Source: Mangrovicoccus sp. HB161399 (lineage in GTDB: Bacteria; Pseudomonadota; Alphaproteobacteria; Rhodobacterales; Rhodobacteraceae). Taken from it: a stretch of 64,000 nt of DNA. Below, piece after piece: positions 7,600 to 17,067 of the stretch. The position numbers and the translations under genes were made by a program. The stretch is from assembly GCF_013184745.1 (NCBI RefSeq), contig NZ_JAATVU010000003.1, forward strand, positions 124,916 through 188,915. Reading direction: 5' to 3'. How positions within the stretch are numbered: the first letter of the stretch is position 1; every line of letters begins with the position of its first letter. The notes beneath the pieces were generated by a model. It saw only the letters and a program-made list of their open reading frames with translations. It was not told the origin of the DNA and searched no databases.

Positions 7600-8960
7600 T
7601 GCTGGACGGAACTCCGGCGCGCCCCGAACTGAGCGGGACGCAGGCAGAGCGGTTCACCCGGTCCCGGGTGCTGGCCCGGGCGGGGCGCTTCGGCGCGGAG
7701 GTGGCGGATCACTGGGACCCCTTTGCCGAGCCCTGGACGCTGCCCGACGTGACGGTGGAGCCCGGGCCGCCCGGCGCGGTGCAGATGGCCGTCGAGGCCG
7801 CGATTGCCGGAGCGAAGGCGGCGGGCCATCCGCGCCACGTCGTGATCGGGCTCGCCCCGGGGCGGCACGCGGGGCTCGTGTATCTGCCGCGGGTGCGGGT
7901 CGGAACCGGCTGGCTGAGCTTCACGCTGCGCGGCACCGGCGCGGTGCTGGAGGACAATATCGACGCCGAGATGACCGGTGCGGAATACCGCCGCCGCTTC
8001 GCCGCGCAGTTCGAGGGCGTCTCGGAAGAGACACGTGAGATATTCGAGCGCATCGCCGCGCGGGACAAGATCACCACGGCCAATGCCTCGGTCCTGCGGG
8101 TCGAAGCGGACGGCACGCGGCTGGGCGGGTTCGGCATCGTCAACACCTACAACTGCGACCGCCCCGAGGCGATGGACAAGCCCACCGCCTTCAACGCCGC
8201 GGGCCAGGCGGGCAGCGGGCAGCACCAGGCGGTCGCGCTGCTCTCGGCCTCGGCCGACCGGCTGCATGCCGAAGGCCTCAGGCTGTCGAGCTTCCAGGAC
8301 ACGCTCTACCTGCAGGGACCGAAGGACCGCACCGTCCGCGCCTTCGTGCGCGACTGCGAGATCGAGGGCGATGTCGATTTCATCTTCGGCCAGGCGACCG
8401 CGTGGTTCGAGGACTGCACCATCCGCTCGCGCGGGACCCGCGCCGAAATGGCCTGGGCCACTGCGCCCTCGACCAGTATCCGCGCCGAATACGGGCTGGT
8501 CTTCGATGCCTGCGACTTCACCCATGACGGCAGCCCCCGCGCGCTGGCCGGCCGGTTCCAGCTCGGGCGGCAATGGTTCGAGGGGGTGCGCGCCACGCCC
8601 TACGGAACCTCGCCGGTCGACGGGTTCGCCTGCCGTCTCGGTCCGGCTTCCGCCTACGAGCCGCCGTCCGGCACGATCAGCCGGGAAACGCTGGAGTCGG
8701 TCGGAAAATGCGTCGTGCTGAACTCCCGGCTCGGCGCGCATCTGCATCCTGCCGCGCCCTGGGGCGACTGGAACGGCGGCGACCGCGACCCGTCCGGCGC
8801 CTACCGCCCGGCGCCCTGGCATCCGCGCTTCCGCCCGGTGCAGACCGGTCCGTCGGCGTTCCTGCGCCTGCTCGGCCCGTGGCTGGCAGAGCAGGGGCTG
8901 GACTATTCCGGCCTCGACCCGGACGAGGCCTGGCTGGGCGAATTCGCCTGCGGCGGCTGA
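7599..8960 (+). CDS. CE8 pectinesterase, apparently cytoplasmic
   Basis: This 453-residue beta-helix esterase removes methyl groups from galacturonate. The catalytic signature set is complete: QDTLY near 233 (transition-state Gln and an Asp), GDVDFIFG near 257 (nucleophilic Asp) and LGRQW near 322 (Arg and Trp). The long form with an N-terminal extension resembles the PemB/YbhC branch more than short plant-type enzymes. No signal peptide or lipobox is seen, unlike secreted family members, which suggests demethylation of short imported oligomers. It ends only two bases from the convergent transporter gene. Confidence 0.88.
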   Translation: MLDGTPARPELSGTQAERFTRSRVLARAGRFGAEVADHWDPFAEPWTLPDVTVEPGPPGAVQMAVEAAIAGAKAAGHPRHVVIGLAPGRHAGLVYLPRVRVGTGWLSFTLRGTGAVLEDNIDAEMTGAEYRRRFAAQFEGVSEETREIFERIAARDKITTANASVLRVEADGTRLGGFGIVNTYNCDRPEAMDKPTAFNAAGQAGSGQHQAVALLSASADRLHAEGLRLSSFQDTLYLQGPKDRTVRAFVRDCEIEGDVDFIFGQATAWFEDCTIRSRGTRAEMAWATAPSTSIRAEYGLVFDACDFTHDGSPRALAGRFQLGRQWFEGVRATPYGTSPVDGFACRLGPASAYEPPSGTISRETLESVGKCVVLNSRLGAHLHPAAPWGDWNGGDRDPSGAYRPAPWHPRFRPVQTGPSAFLRLLGPWLAEQGLDYSGLDPDEAWLGEFACGG

Positions 8961-8962
8961 GC

Positions 8963-10336
8963 TCAGATCCAGCCCAGAAGGCGCCACCACAGGAAATCGA
9001 GCGGCACCAGCACCAGGAAGGTGACCGCCGCGAGGATCATCAGCATCTTGACGATGACCCGCGGCGGCTCCTTCGCCAGCCCCAGCGCGATCAGGTAGGG
9101 CGGCGCCTGGTAGGGCAGCAGCACCGTGGAAAAGCCGATCACCTGGGTCATCAGCACCGTCTCCACCGGCAGCCCGGTCTGCGCCGACAGCTGCTCGGCC
9201 AGCGGCGTCAGCACGGCCGGCACGCCCGGCATGGTGGCGATCAGCGCGGTCAGCGTCGCCAGCAGCGACAGCGAGACGAAATTCAGGAAATCCCGCCCCG
9301 GCGCCATCGGCAGCACGCCGGTCACCAGGTCGGCGAGAACCGCGCCCAGCCCGGCATGGCTGACCACCGCGCCGAGCGCGAGCACGCCCGAGACCAGCAG
9401 GAGCGTCGGGAAGTCCGCCGACTCGCGGAACTGCGCGGGCGTGACGAAGCCGATCCGGGGGAGCAGCAGCAGTACTGCCGCGCCGAGCCCGACCCAGGCC
9501 GGGTTGATGCCGTGCAGCCCGTCGGTGGCCCAGAGCGCCAGAGTTGCCAGCAGGACCGCCATCAGCCGCAGCTGCCGCCCGCCCGGCTCGGCCGCTGCCG
9601 CGGACGCGGCGGCCAGCTCCGGCGCGTCGGCCGGGAACAGCCGCAGGATCAGCGCCACGAGGATGGCGCAGCGCGCCAGCCCGAGGATCGGATAGTGCAG
9701 CGCCAGGTAGTCGGCATAGCCGAAATGGATGCCCAGGATGCTGTCGGCGGCGCCAGACAGCACCATGTTGGGCAGGTTGGCGGGCAGGATGGCAAAGCCG
9801 GGCAGGTTGGCGGCGAAGGCGATGCAGACGGCGACGCCGGTGCGGCCGGTGCTTCCGGGCTTCAGCCCCAGCGTGTCGGCCAGCGCCATGCCGATCGGCA
9901 CCAGCAGCATCGCGCGCCCGACCGAGGAGGGCATCAGGAAGCCCAGCAGCGCGCCCATCAGCATCAGCCCGCCGATCAGCATCGGGTAGCTGCGCGACAG
10001 GTGCGGCGCCGCGGCCTCGGCCAGGCGCTGGCCCAGCCCGGTGACCTGGATCGCCTTGCCGATGACGAAGCCCGCGGTGACCAGCCAGATCGCCGCCGAG
10101 GTGAATCCCGAGAAGACCAGGTCCGGCGGTGCCAGTCCCGAGATCAGCAGCGCCGCGAAGAAGCCCATGGCGGTGAGGAACCCCGGCAGCAGCGAGGTTG
10201 CCCAGAAGCCCAGCGTCACGATCACCACCGCCAGCGTGCGGGCCTGGAGCGGCTCCAGGGCGCCCGGCGGCCAGAGCGCCATCGCTGCCGCCGCGGCGGC
10301 AATCGCGCCCATCAGGATGTGCCTGCCGTAACTCAT
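8963..10336 (-). CDS. SLC13/DASS-family anion permease
   Basis: This 457-residue polytopic membrane protein has about 11-12 hydrophobic segments. Two loops resemble the paired SNT-type substrate motifs of the divalent anion:sodium symporters (MPSSVGRAMLLVPIG near 120 and ILPANLPNMVLSG near 165). The start MSYGRHILMG follows GAGGAGCAGG; the longer open frame upstream is not membrane-like. It is convergent with the pectinase genes with only two bases between stops and no visible terminator, so the two transcripts must overlap. Its substrate may be an organic acid from uronate breakdown, but that is inference. Confidence 0.75.
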   Translation of the reverse strand: MSYGRHILMGAIAAAAAAMALWPPGALEPLQARTLAVVIVTLGFWATSLLPGFLTAMGFFAALLISGLAPPDLVFSGFTSAAIWLVTAGFVIGKAIQVTGLGQRLAEAAAPHLSRSYPMLIGGLMLMGALLGFLMPSSVGRAMLLVPIGMALADTLGLKPGSTGRTGVAVCIAFAANLPGFAILPANLPNMVLSGAADSILGIHFGYADYLALHYPILGLARCAILVALILRLFPADAPELAAASAAAAEPGGRQLRLMAVLLATLALWATDGLHGINPAWVGLGAAVLLLLPRIGFVTPAQFRESADFPTLLLVSGVLALGAVVSHAGLGAVLADLVTGVLPMAPGRDFLNFVSLSLLATLTALIATMPGVPAVLTPLAEQLSAQTGLPVETVLMTQVIGFSTVLLPYQAPPYLIALGLAKEPPRVIVKMLMILAAVTFLVLVPLDFLWWRLLGWI

Positions 10337-10680
10337 GCCCTGCTCCTCGTCCGGTACGGCCTCTGGATAGCCAAGCGGCTGCCGATGCGGAAGCGCTGCG
10401 GGACGACATATTGTCCTTGCCGGGTCAGGCCCGTCGGGGGGACGCCGGGGCTCTAAAGTCGACTTTCGTTGCCTGAGTAGCTGACCGCAACATTGAGGCT
10501 TTTGCGCGAGCGATAGTAATGCTGCACCCACGAAACAAGTCCGTGGTGATGCGCCCGCTTTGGGGCTCCGACCGGCCTTGCGGCGGCGCGGCAGCTCGAG
10601 AAACTCCCAGGTGGTTCATTGAAGCGCATCACCTGGAATGATCCGCGATCATGAGACCCGCATCGCCCGGCAAGACGTAT
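10337..10680. other. Gene-free stretch
   Basis: About 340 bases hold no convincing coding region. A GGCCGGTCGGAGCC segment near 10570-10583 (minus strand) faintly resembles the short repeat core described for the IS relics. The segment is probably IS debris. Confidence 0.4.
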
Positions 10681-11151
10681 CTATTGAACGCAAATCGGAG
10701 CAATCTGGGCATCCGTTTCCAGACGGATCGCGCTGCGCCATAGCGGGGTCTTGAAGACGTGGGAGACCCAGCTCCCGGGATCGCCTTTAAGTATCTCGCT
10801 GATCAGCCCCGCCCATGCCGGCGGTCTCAGGACGCATGACGAAAACGCGCCCTTCTCCCGCCAGCCTCCGGTGTGCCAGTCATGGGGCTCGCCATAGAGG
10901 GTTTCGACCAGAGCGGCTTCGGTCGTGCCGTGATCCGCTTCCACGTTGATCACGTTCATCCAGATATCCCAGCTGCCGACAGGACGGTCGTCGAAGCGCG
11001 CTGAGGACGCATGATCGATCTGCGGCACGAAGAACGGGATCAACTCGCCAAACAGGCTGCCGGGACTGTCTGCCAGCTTGGTCCCGCGCCTGGTCAAGGC
11101 CGGACGCCGGGAGCATGTCCAGGTTCTGCGTCTGCCGGAGACCTTCGGCAT
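10681..11151 (-). CDS. Unrecognised protein or fragment
   Basis: An open frame of 156 residues contains a stretch with ordinary protein composition (SLFGELIPFFVPQIDH..., EPHDWHTGGWREKG, DPGSWVSHVFKTPLWRSA) that does not look like a shadow of another gene. I do not recognise the family. The first 30 residues are Arg-rich and probably not native, so the true start may be internal (about 11040) or the gene may be cut by the IS21 relic on its right. No signal peptide or membrane segment is seen. Confidence 0.3.
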   Translation of the reverse strand: MPKVSGRRRTWTCSRRPALTRRGTKLADSPGSLFGELIPFFVPQIDHASSARFDDRPVGSWDIWMNVINVEADHGTTEAALVETLYGEPHDWHTGGWREKGAFSSCVLRPPAWAGLISEILKGDPGSWVSHVFKTPLWRSAIRLETDAQIAPICVQ

Positions 11152-11169
11152 CGACGAGCCTCACATGCG

Positions 11170-11355
11170 GCCATCAGACAGGCTTTGCACCTCGGTGCTG
11201 CGGGCTTCGGCGCCGTGAAGCATCTCGTGCTTTGCCAGGTCGAGAAGAGGCCGCCAAAGCTCGACCTCGATGTCTGCCCCTGCCTGCCGCGCGCAGAAGT
11301 CGGGACCACATCCACGGCAAGCTGCATGTCGCTGCTGACGGGAGATGCAGCATGA
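11170..11355 (+). pseudogene. IstA transposase C-terminal fragment (IS21 family)
   Basis: The frame ending at the TGA of 11353-11355 reads ALHLGAAGFGAVKHLVLC, then RPPKLDLDVCPCLPRAEV and SLLTGDAA, which is the typical C-terminus of IS21-type IstA. The rest of IstA, including the DDE core, is missing. The stop overlaps the istB ATG as ATGA, the normal arrangement in this family. Confidence 0.75.
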
Positions 11356-12241
11356 CCGAAACGCCGAAGACCCTGCTTGCCCACCATCTGAAGACGCTGA
11401 AGTTGCCGAGATTCCTGCGGGAATGCGAGAAGGTTGCGCGCCATTGCGCCGCCGAGGGCGTGGATCATGTCCAGGTCCCGGCGCGTCTGGTCGAGATAAA
11501 ATTGCCCGGCGGCGGACGCCGCCATGTTCATTCATTGCGCGCCTTTGGCGCGACCGCGAGCGGCGGAGTTCACGCTGGTCCGCGCCAGCGGATCAAATGG
11601 TCCGGGGGACCGTTCGAAGGCGCAGAACGCCGCGAAGTTCCCGGCGGCCAAGAGCCTGGACAGCTTCGACTTCAAGGCGATCCCCAAGCTCAACAGTGAG
11701 ACCGCGACCGCGACCCGTCCGAGAGAGCGGTCGAACGCAGGTGCTGGAACTTGCCCGCTGCGAATGGATCGACGGACGCGAAAACGTCATCGCCCTCGGG
11801 CCCAGTGGAACCGGCAAGACCCACGTCTCCTTGGGTCCCGGCCCCGCCGCATCCCAATAGGGCATGTCGGTCGCCTTCACCCCGGCGGCGGCGCTGGTCA
11901 ACGAGATGATGGAGGCCCGCGACGAACGACGCCTGCTGCGCCTGCAGAAGCAACTGGCCGCCGTCAAGCTGCCCATCATCGACGAACGGGGCTTCGTTCC
12001 GCTCTCCAGGACCGGCGCCGAGCTCCTGTTTGAACTGATCTCGCAGCGCTGCGGGCGCGGGTCCACCATGATTACGAGCAACCTGCCGTTCGACGAGCGG
12101 AAATCCGCATTCGGGACGGAACGCCTGACCGGCGCGTTGCTCGGCCGGCTGACCAACCACGTCAACATCCTCGAGATGAACGGCGAAAGCTACCGCCTGG
12201 CCCGGAGCCGCTCCCGCAGGGTAGAACCGGAAGCAACCTGA
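11352..12241 (+). pseudogene. IstB-type transposition helper ATPase, disrupted (IS21 family)
   Basis: The start MTETPKTLLAHHLKTLKLP and the end (ILEMNGESYRLARSR) are those of IstB. Walker A GPSGTGKTH is intact near 11800. The reading frame is broken by two insertions relative to the family: about 11498-11610, containing two perfect short hairpins (11508-11523 and 11538-11552), and about 11695-11737, between IPKLN and VLELARCEW. There is also an in-frame TAG at 11858-11860 where Lys is expected, and a conserved Trp is changed to Arg (LPFDERKS). It is clearly inactive. Confidence 0.85.
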
Positions 12242-12366
12242 CGGCCTGTCGCCCCAGTCCAACGATCATGCTCGTAGTCCGCGCAGGGCAACTCTGGCCC
12301 CAAAATGATGCTCTCCAAAGTCGCAGGCCCGCCCATGACTGGCCTGGTTTCGCGCCGCCACAAGGC

Positions 12367-12389
12367 CGGATTTTGCTCCGCCATTGACA
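12367..12389 (+). repeat. Right terminal end of the IS21-type element
   Basis: The sequence ending TTTTGCTCCGCCATTGACA matches the terminal pattern of IS21-family elements (TGTCAATGGCGGAGCAAAA read inward). To its right the sequence changes directly into an IS3-type orfB, so this marks the insertion boundary. The matching left end is not seen. Confidence 0.6.
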
Positions 12390-12824
12390 CCGGTCCAGCC
12401 CGAGGACGCCGACGGTCAGCCGCGCCTCATCTTCCCGGCCCTGTGGCGGCTTGCGCTGCGTGGAGCGAGGCTGGCCGGGCACCCGACAGGCCCGGCGCTC
12501 GGAGGTGCCGAGCGTCTCGCGCACATGCTCCGCGCACTCGCGGCGGCGCGGAGGGCCCGGAAGTTTCCCCGGGCAGCCTCGGCCAGGATCAGCTTCCCGG
12601 GCGTCAGGTCGGACACCGCCCGCCGCAGCCTCGGGTTCTCCTTCTCGAGTTCCTTCAGCCGCGGCAGCCGCGTCCGGTTCATCCCGCCATGCCGCTTCCG
12701 CCACCGGCAGAACGCATGCTGCGATATCCCTATCTGGGCACCGCACCGGCCATCGACGAGCCCTGGCCATGCAGCACGCCGACTTGCCGAAGCTTGGTGG
12801 CGATGTCTTCCGCTTTCCAGACAT
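12390..12824 (-). pseudogene. IS3-family (IS407-type) transposase relic, orfA plus start of orfB
   Basis: Read from 12824, the frames give AEDIATKLRQVGVLHGQG, then after a one-base shift GISQHAFCRWRKRHGGM and LKELEKENPRLRRAVSDL, ending EAARGNF at 12560, which is a typical orfA. A second part gives the orfB N-terminus (ERRACRVPGQPRSTQRK, near 12420-12550). orfB stops being recognisable at about 12390, where the IS21 end begins, so IS21 probably inserted into it. No catalytic DDE domain remains. Confidence 0.75.
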
Positions 12825-13194
12825 TCCGCAGTCCTCCTGTCCACCGGAATCCTGCCGGACTTCGCGCATTGTGGGTGGACCACTTCAGAGGTGCGGGCTC
12901 ACGGCCCGGCAGGACCTGATCCTACCGCGCCCAAAGGCGTTTTTCCCGAGCTGATACCGGAACTTTTCCGTCGGCAGACACTGTTCCCCGGCGTTCCTTC
13001 CGCGGCCTATCGTGCCGGACGCAGGAGCCAGGCACATGCCCAGTTCTCAACTGCCGAGCCGCCAACTTCTCCGTTTCCATCTGGACCGCGATCCCCGTCT
13101 CCGGGGTCAGGAGAATCGCGTTCGGATTTGATAGACTCGGCATAGCCTCTTGGGCTGGAGGGCAAGATGGAGTCTGGACGGCGGACATGATCCC

Positions 13195-13755
13195 CGGAGC
13201 CGCGCCGCTGCCAGGCAGATCTTTCTCTCCGCCTTCGATGACATCCCCGACCCGCGGGCGGGCAACGCGCGCCATGACCTCGGCGAGCGCCTCGTCAACG
13301 CCTTCGCCGCGGTGCTCTGCGGGGCGGCAACCTGCGCCGGAAGGAGACGCAAACGGCCATGGTCGTCCCGGCCAAGAGGTCGGCGGAGCGCTATGAAATT
13401 CCCGGGCTCCAAGGGGTCGGGCAGATCGAGGCGTCGCGAGGGATCGACGGCAGGACCACCTCCGCGACCCGGTTCTTCGCGCCGTCCCGGCTGCCCGCGC
13501 TCGAGGTTTTTCTGGCTGCCGTTCGCGCCCGCTGAGTGATCGGGAACGCGCTGCACCGGCAACTCGACGTCTCGTTCAGGGGGGACGCGGCGCGCAACCG
13601 GAAGGACAGCGGCCCGGCGACCATCGCGGTCCTCCGACGTCATGCGCTGGACGTCGTCCGGCGGGACACGTCGGAGGGGGCGCGATCGCCGAAGCTCCGG
13701 AGAGGGGGCCGGGACAAAGCCTTCCTGCGCGGCATTCTCAACGGTCTGGCGGCCG
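13195..13755 (+). pseudogene. ISAs1-family transposase relic with internal deletion
   Basis: The N-terminal hallmark FDDIPDPRAGNARHDLGE and AFAAVLCGA (13213-13340) is joined after a frameshift to C-terminal family sequence (RFFAPSRLPALEVFLAAVRAR, NALHRQLDVSFRGDAARNRK, IAVLRRHALDVVRRDTS). About 200 residues between the halves are missing. A TGA at 13535-13537 replaces the conserved Trp before xIENALHxQLD. Not functional. Confidence 0.8.
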
Positions 13756-15431
13756 ATGGAACCGAACCAGATTGTTCTGATCCCTGGGTGGGTCCACGCA
13801 GCCCTGCCTGTTGCAGTGAGCACAGCCTTGCGCCTTGTCCGATGGGGCCGCACCTGTGAAATCCGGACCACCTTTTTTCCGGCCTTGCTGGCTTGAAACC
13901 GGCAATGCGCGGGCCGGCACCTGTCTCCCGGCCATGGGCGAGGGGAGCACGATGGCGCTCCCGCACCTTTTCAGGGCGGCGTCATCCGGTACACCCTTCG
14001 CCCGCGACATGCTGTAAAATTGTCAAGAAGCTCGCCATGCCGTCATGCGCGTCCAAGGACGCAGGAACCGGCATGCCTCGCGACTCTATCACCACCGGAA
14101 ACACCACGAACCGCGATCTAGGGGGGCGGATGCACCGCCTGCTCTGCGTGTAGGCTGCGCGGCGAACAGGGCCCGCCCGAGCGGCGCCGGGGCGGAGAGC
14201 CTGGTGGCATGGGCGTTCCCTTCCGTGCAAAGGGCGAACGCGGTCCGCGGCCGCTTGGGTTGCAGCATTGCGACCCCGCTCGTTTCTCGATTGACCGGAG
14301 CGAACGCCCGGCCGTCGGATTGCCGATCACGTCGGCCCGGTTCCAATGCTTCTGCCGCCGCGCCGCGCGATCCCACGGGGGGCGGCTGGGGAGCCGTGCA
14401 GACCGGCGGATGTTTTCCGTGCCCGGACGATCGGTGTGCGCAGAGACGCGCCGCGCTGGTCCTGCGGTCGGCCGTGCTGCTCGGAGGCTCCGGACGGTAC
14501 CGTCCGTCCTTCTCATGGAACGTCACGGGAGCGTCCAAGCAGCTGGCTCCGGCATAGCGGCTGCCGCCGGCCGGGCGGGATATGCGAGCCGGGCCGGACC
14601 TTGCGGGGGGAACGGATCGTCCGCAGCCTCCAGCGTGGCGCCCCATGCTTCCGGACCCTCTTTTCGGGTGCCCGGACTCCGGCAAGCGTCAAACTGGGCG
14701 AAGACGGGCGTCCTGCAAAAGCGGCGCCATCCTGCGACGGGCCAGGACGCTGGGCATGGGCTTGCGGGTCCCGGTCGAAGCGCGGTCCGGGGCATCGGTC
14801 CTTCGCGTTAAGATCTTTTTCCGGGACAGCCCGTCCGCCCTCCGCTTTCCCGGACCTGCGACCCGACTGAACGGCGAGTGACGCAGCATCGGACCCTCCG
14901 GCAGGCGCGGCCCCTGCGGAGACCGGGAACCGGCCCAGGCCGGCTGGGTACAGCCGTTGCGGCATTGCCGCGGCGAGGCAAATCCTCCTTCGAGGCTGCC
15001 GAAATCGCAATCGAGCGGTGCATGCACGCCATGGACGGCCTGCCGGATCGCGTGAGTGCGTGCCGATCCGCAGGCCGGTCGGCGCGATCCTGATGGGGCT
15101 GCCTGAGCTATGTGGGGCAGCGCGGCCGCGACCTGATACCGGCAACCCTCGCGCCAGTCTGCGATGGCGTCGTGGTCAGCCTGCCTTTGGAAAACTGCAG
15201 CTGGCAAGCTGGACCCGCCGGTCGGCGCGAGGCCACGGTGAGCCAAGCCACAGGATGGGACACGATCAACTTCCCGCCGCGGGGCCGAAGGCATCAAGGC
15301 GGCGTGACGAAATCCTCGGTGCGTTCCGGCTGGCAGACGGTCATGGCTTGCGATCCTGCGCGGCTGCTCCGTGACAATATGCAAGACCTTGCCGCATGGC
15401 GGACCATCGGATGCGATTCTGCCGGAGCCGC
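13756..15431. other. About 1.7 kb without a recognisable gene
   Basis: Both strands carry only long, Arg/Pro/Ala-rich frames of the kind chance gives in GC-rich DNA, with no domain, signal peptide or transposase motif I can name. It lies between the ISAs1 relic and the CYTH gene and is probably strongly decayed mobile DNA. A non-coding function cannot be excluded. Confidence 0.5.
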
Positions 15432-15911
15432 CTAGCCCGTGCTGCTCCGGAACCGGCGGCGCGCCTCCAGCATGTTCGCCTGGCGGAACTCCGGGAGGCC
15501 GGTCACTTCGCGGCCGATCCAGGATGGGCAGGAGAAGACGGCCTCCTCGCAGGGCAGCTCGATTTCGGCGAAGACCGTTCCGGCGAGCAAGCCGCGGTAC
15601 TCGTCGACGAACCATTCCAGCCCGTCATGAAGCACGTGGTGGCGCACCTTCTCTACCGTGCCGCCCGGACAGTGCCGCAGCAGCATGGCCTCGGCGTCCT
15701 CGGCCGGGATGTCGTATTCGAATTCGTCGCGGCTGATCCCCATGCGCGGACCCTTCACGGTCAGCGTGGCATGCCCGTCATAGAAGCGGATCCGCACCTT
15801 GCGGCCGCCATGGTCCGATAGCAGCCCGTCGCGCAGCTCCACGGCATGCAGCACCGCGCCGCGCCAGCCGTCGCCGGTGACAAGGAACTTGCGTTCGATT
15901 TCCTTCGCCAT
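15432..15911 (-). CDS. CYTH-domain protein (triphosphate-tunnel metalloenzyme)
   Basis: This 159-residue soluble protein opens with the diagnostic EIERKFLV motif at residues 4-11. The alternating charged strands of the tunnel fold follow (KVRIRFYDGHATLTVKGPR, EFEYDIP, WFVDEYRG, AEIELP). The size fits the stand-alone bacterial CYTH group, which includes triphosphatases and class IV adenylate cyclase-like proteins. The reaction cannot be settled from sequence; inorganic or thiamine triphosphate hydrolysis is plausible. It is monocistronic, divergent from the dehydrogenase gene, and ends next to IS debris. Confidence 0.85.
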   Translation of the reverse strand: MAKEIERKFLVTGDGWRGAVLHAVELRDGLLSDHGGRKVRIRFYDGHATLTVKGPRMGISRDEFEYDIPAEDAEAMLLRHCPGGTVEKVRHHVLHDGLEWFVDEYRGLLAGTVFAEIELPCEEAVFSCPSWIGREVTGLPEFRQANMLEARRRFRSSTG

Positions 15912-16110
15912 GCCCCCTACCGCATTTCGGTTCTTCCGGTGCCCTCGTCCCGGATGCCGCCGGGCCCACCCGACGGAACGCCGGAATCGGGCTTCGGCAG
16001 GCGAAAGTCAATGCGATTGCGGAAGCAGGTTGACCATGCCGCGGCGGGCCTTGCCCTCGGCGCCGGCGGCGGGCATTTGGAGGCGTGTTCACCAGTCCGG
16101 AGATGCCGCG

Positions 16111-17067
16111 ATGAAATGCCTGATCGTCCAGCCCGTCCACGAGGCGGGGCTCGCGCGGCTGCGCGCCGCCGGGATCGAGCCGGTGCTCTGCCCAGATGCC
16201 TCGATGGAGACCGTGGCGCGGCTTGTGCCCGGCTGCGTGGCGGCGATCACCCGCGACGGCGGCTTCTCGGCGGCGGCCTTCGCTGCGGCGGACAGGCTGC
16301 GCGTGGTGGCGGTGCATGGCTCGGGCCATGATGCCGTGGACAAGGACTCGGCCAGCGCAAAGGGCGTGCTGGTGGCCAATGCGCCGGGACTGAACGCGCG
16401 CTCGGTGGCCGAGCTGGCCGTCGGGCTGGCCATTGCGGCGAGCCGGGGCATTGCGGCGGGCGACGCCGCCGAACGGTCCGGCACGGCGGGATTCCGCTAT
16501 TCCCGCAGCTTCGGCGAACTCTTCGGCAAGACCGCGCTGATCGTCGGCTGGGGCCGGATCGGGCGGATGGCCGGCGAGAGCCTGGCGCGCGGCTTCGGCA
16601 TGGAGGTGCTGGTCTGGTCGCCGCGCGCGCCCGAGACCGGCGGATTCGCCCGGCCGGAGACGCTGGAGGCCGGGCTGGCCGCGGCTGACCTGATCTCGCT
16701 GCACACGCCGATGTCGCCGCAGAGCCGCAACATGATCAATGCCGCGAGCCTGGCGCAGTGCAAGCCCGGCGCGGTGCTGGTCAACACGGCGCGGGCCGGG
16801 CTGGTGGACGAGGAGGCGCTGGCCGGGGCATTGGAAGAGGGGCGGCTGGCGGGGGCGGGGCTCGACGTCTATACGGACGACGCGCCGACCGGACGGCTCG
16901 GCCGCGCGCCGGGGGCGATCTTCACGCCGCATCTGGGCGCCACCACCGAAGAGGCGCTGATCCGGGTGGCGGTGGCCTCGGCCGAGAACGTCATCACCGC
17001 GCTTGGAGGCGGCATCCCCGAAACCGCGCTGAACGCCGAAGCCGTGCGGGACTCATTCGGCCGCTGA
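16111..17067 (+). CDS. D-2-hydroxyacid (phosphoglycerate-type) dehydrogenase
   Basis: This 318-residue NAD-dependent oxidoreductase is of the SerA/GyaR family. The Rossmann motif is VGWGRIGRMAGE (about 146-157), the catalytic Arg is in VNTARAGLVDEEAL and the catalytic His is in FTPHLGATTEEA. The region that usually reads DVFExEP is DVYTDDAP here, so the acidic partner of the His relay appears as Asp instead of Glu. Start ATG at 16111. It overlaps the convergent matR gene by 15 bases at its 3' end. Its substrate is unknown; proximity to the malonate genes suggests a C3 hydroxyacid only as a guess. Confidence 0.82.
   Translation: MKCLIVQPVHEAGLARLRAAGIEPVLCPDASMETVARLVPGCVAAITRDGGFSAAAFAAADRLRVVAVHGSGHDAVDKDSASAKGVLVANAPGLNARSVAELAVGLAIAASRGIAAGDAAERSGTAGFRYSRSFGELFGKTALIVGWGRIGRMAGESLARGFGMEVLVWSPRAPETGGFARPETLEAGLAAADLISLHTPMSPQSRNMINAASLAQCKPGAVLVNTARAGLVDEEALAGALEEGRLAGAGLDVYTDDAPTGRLGRAPGAIFTPHLGATTEEALIRVAVASAENVITALGGGIPETALNAEAVRDSFGR

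Noticed and set aside
14000..15100. Several frames of 100-300 codons on both strands as new genes
   Set aside because: Composition is dominated by Arg, Pro, Gly and Ala with no secondary-structure rhythm, ribosome site or domain. They overlap each other on both strands.
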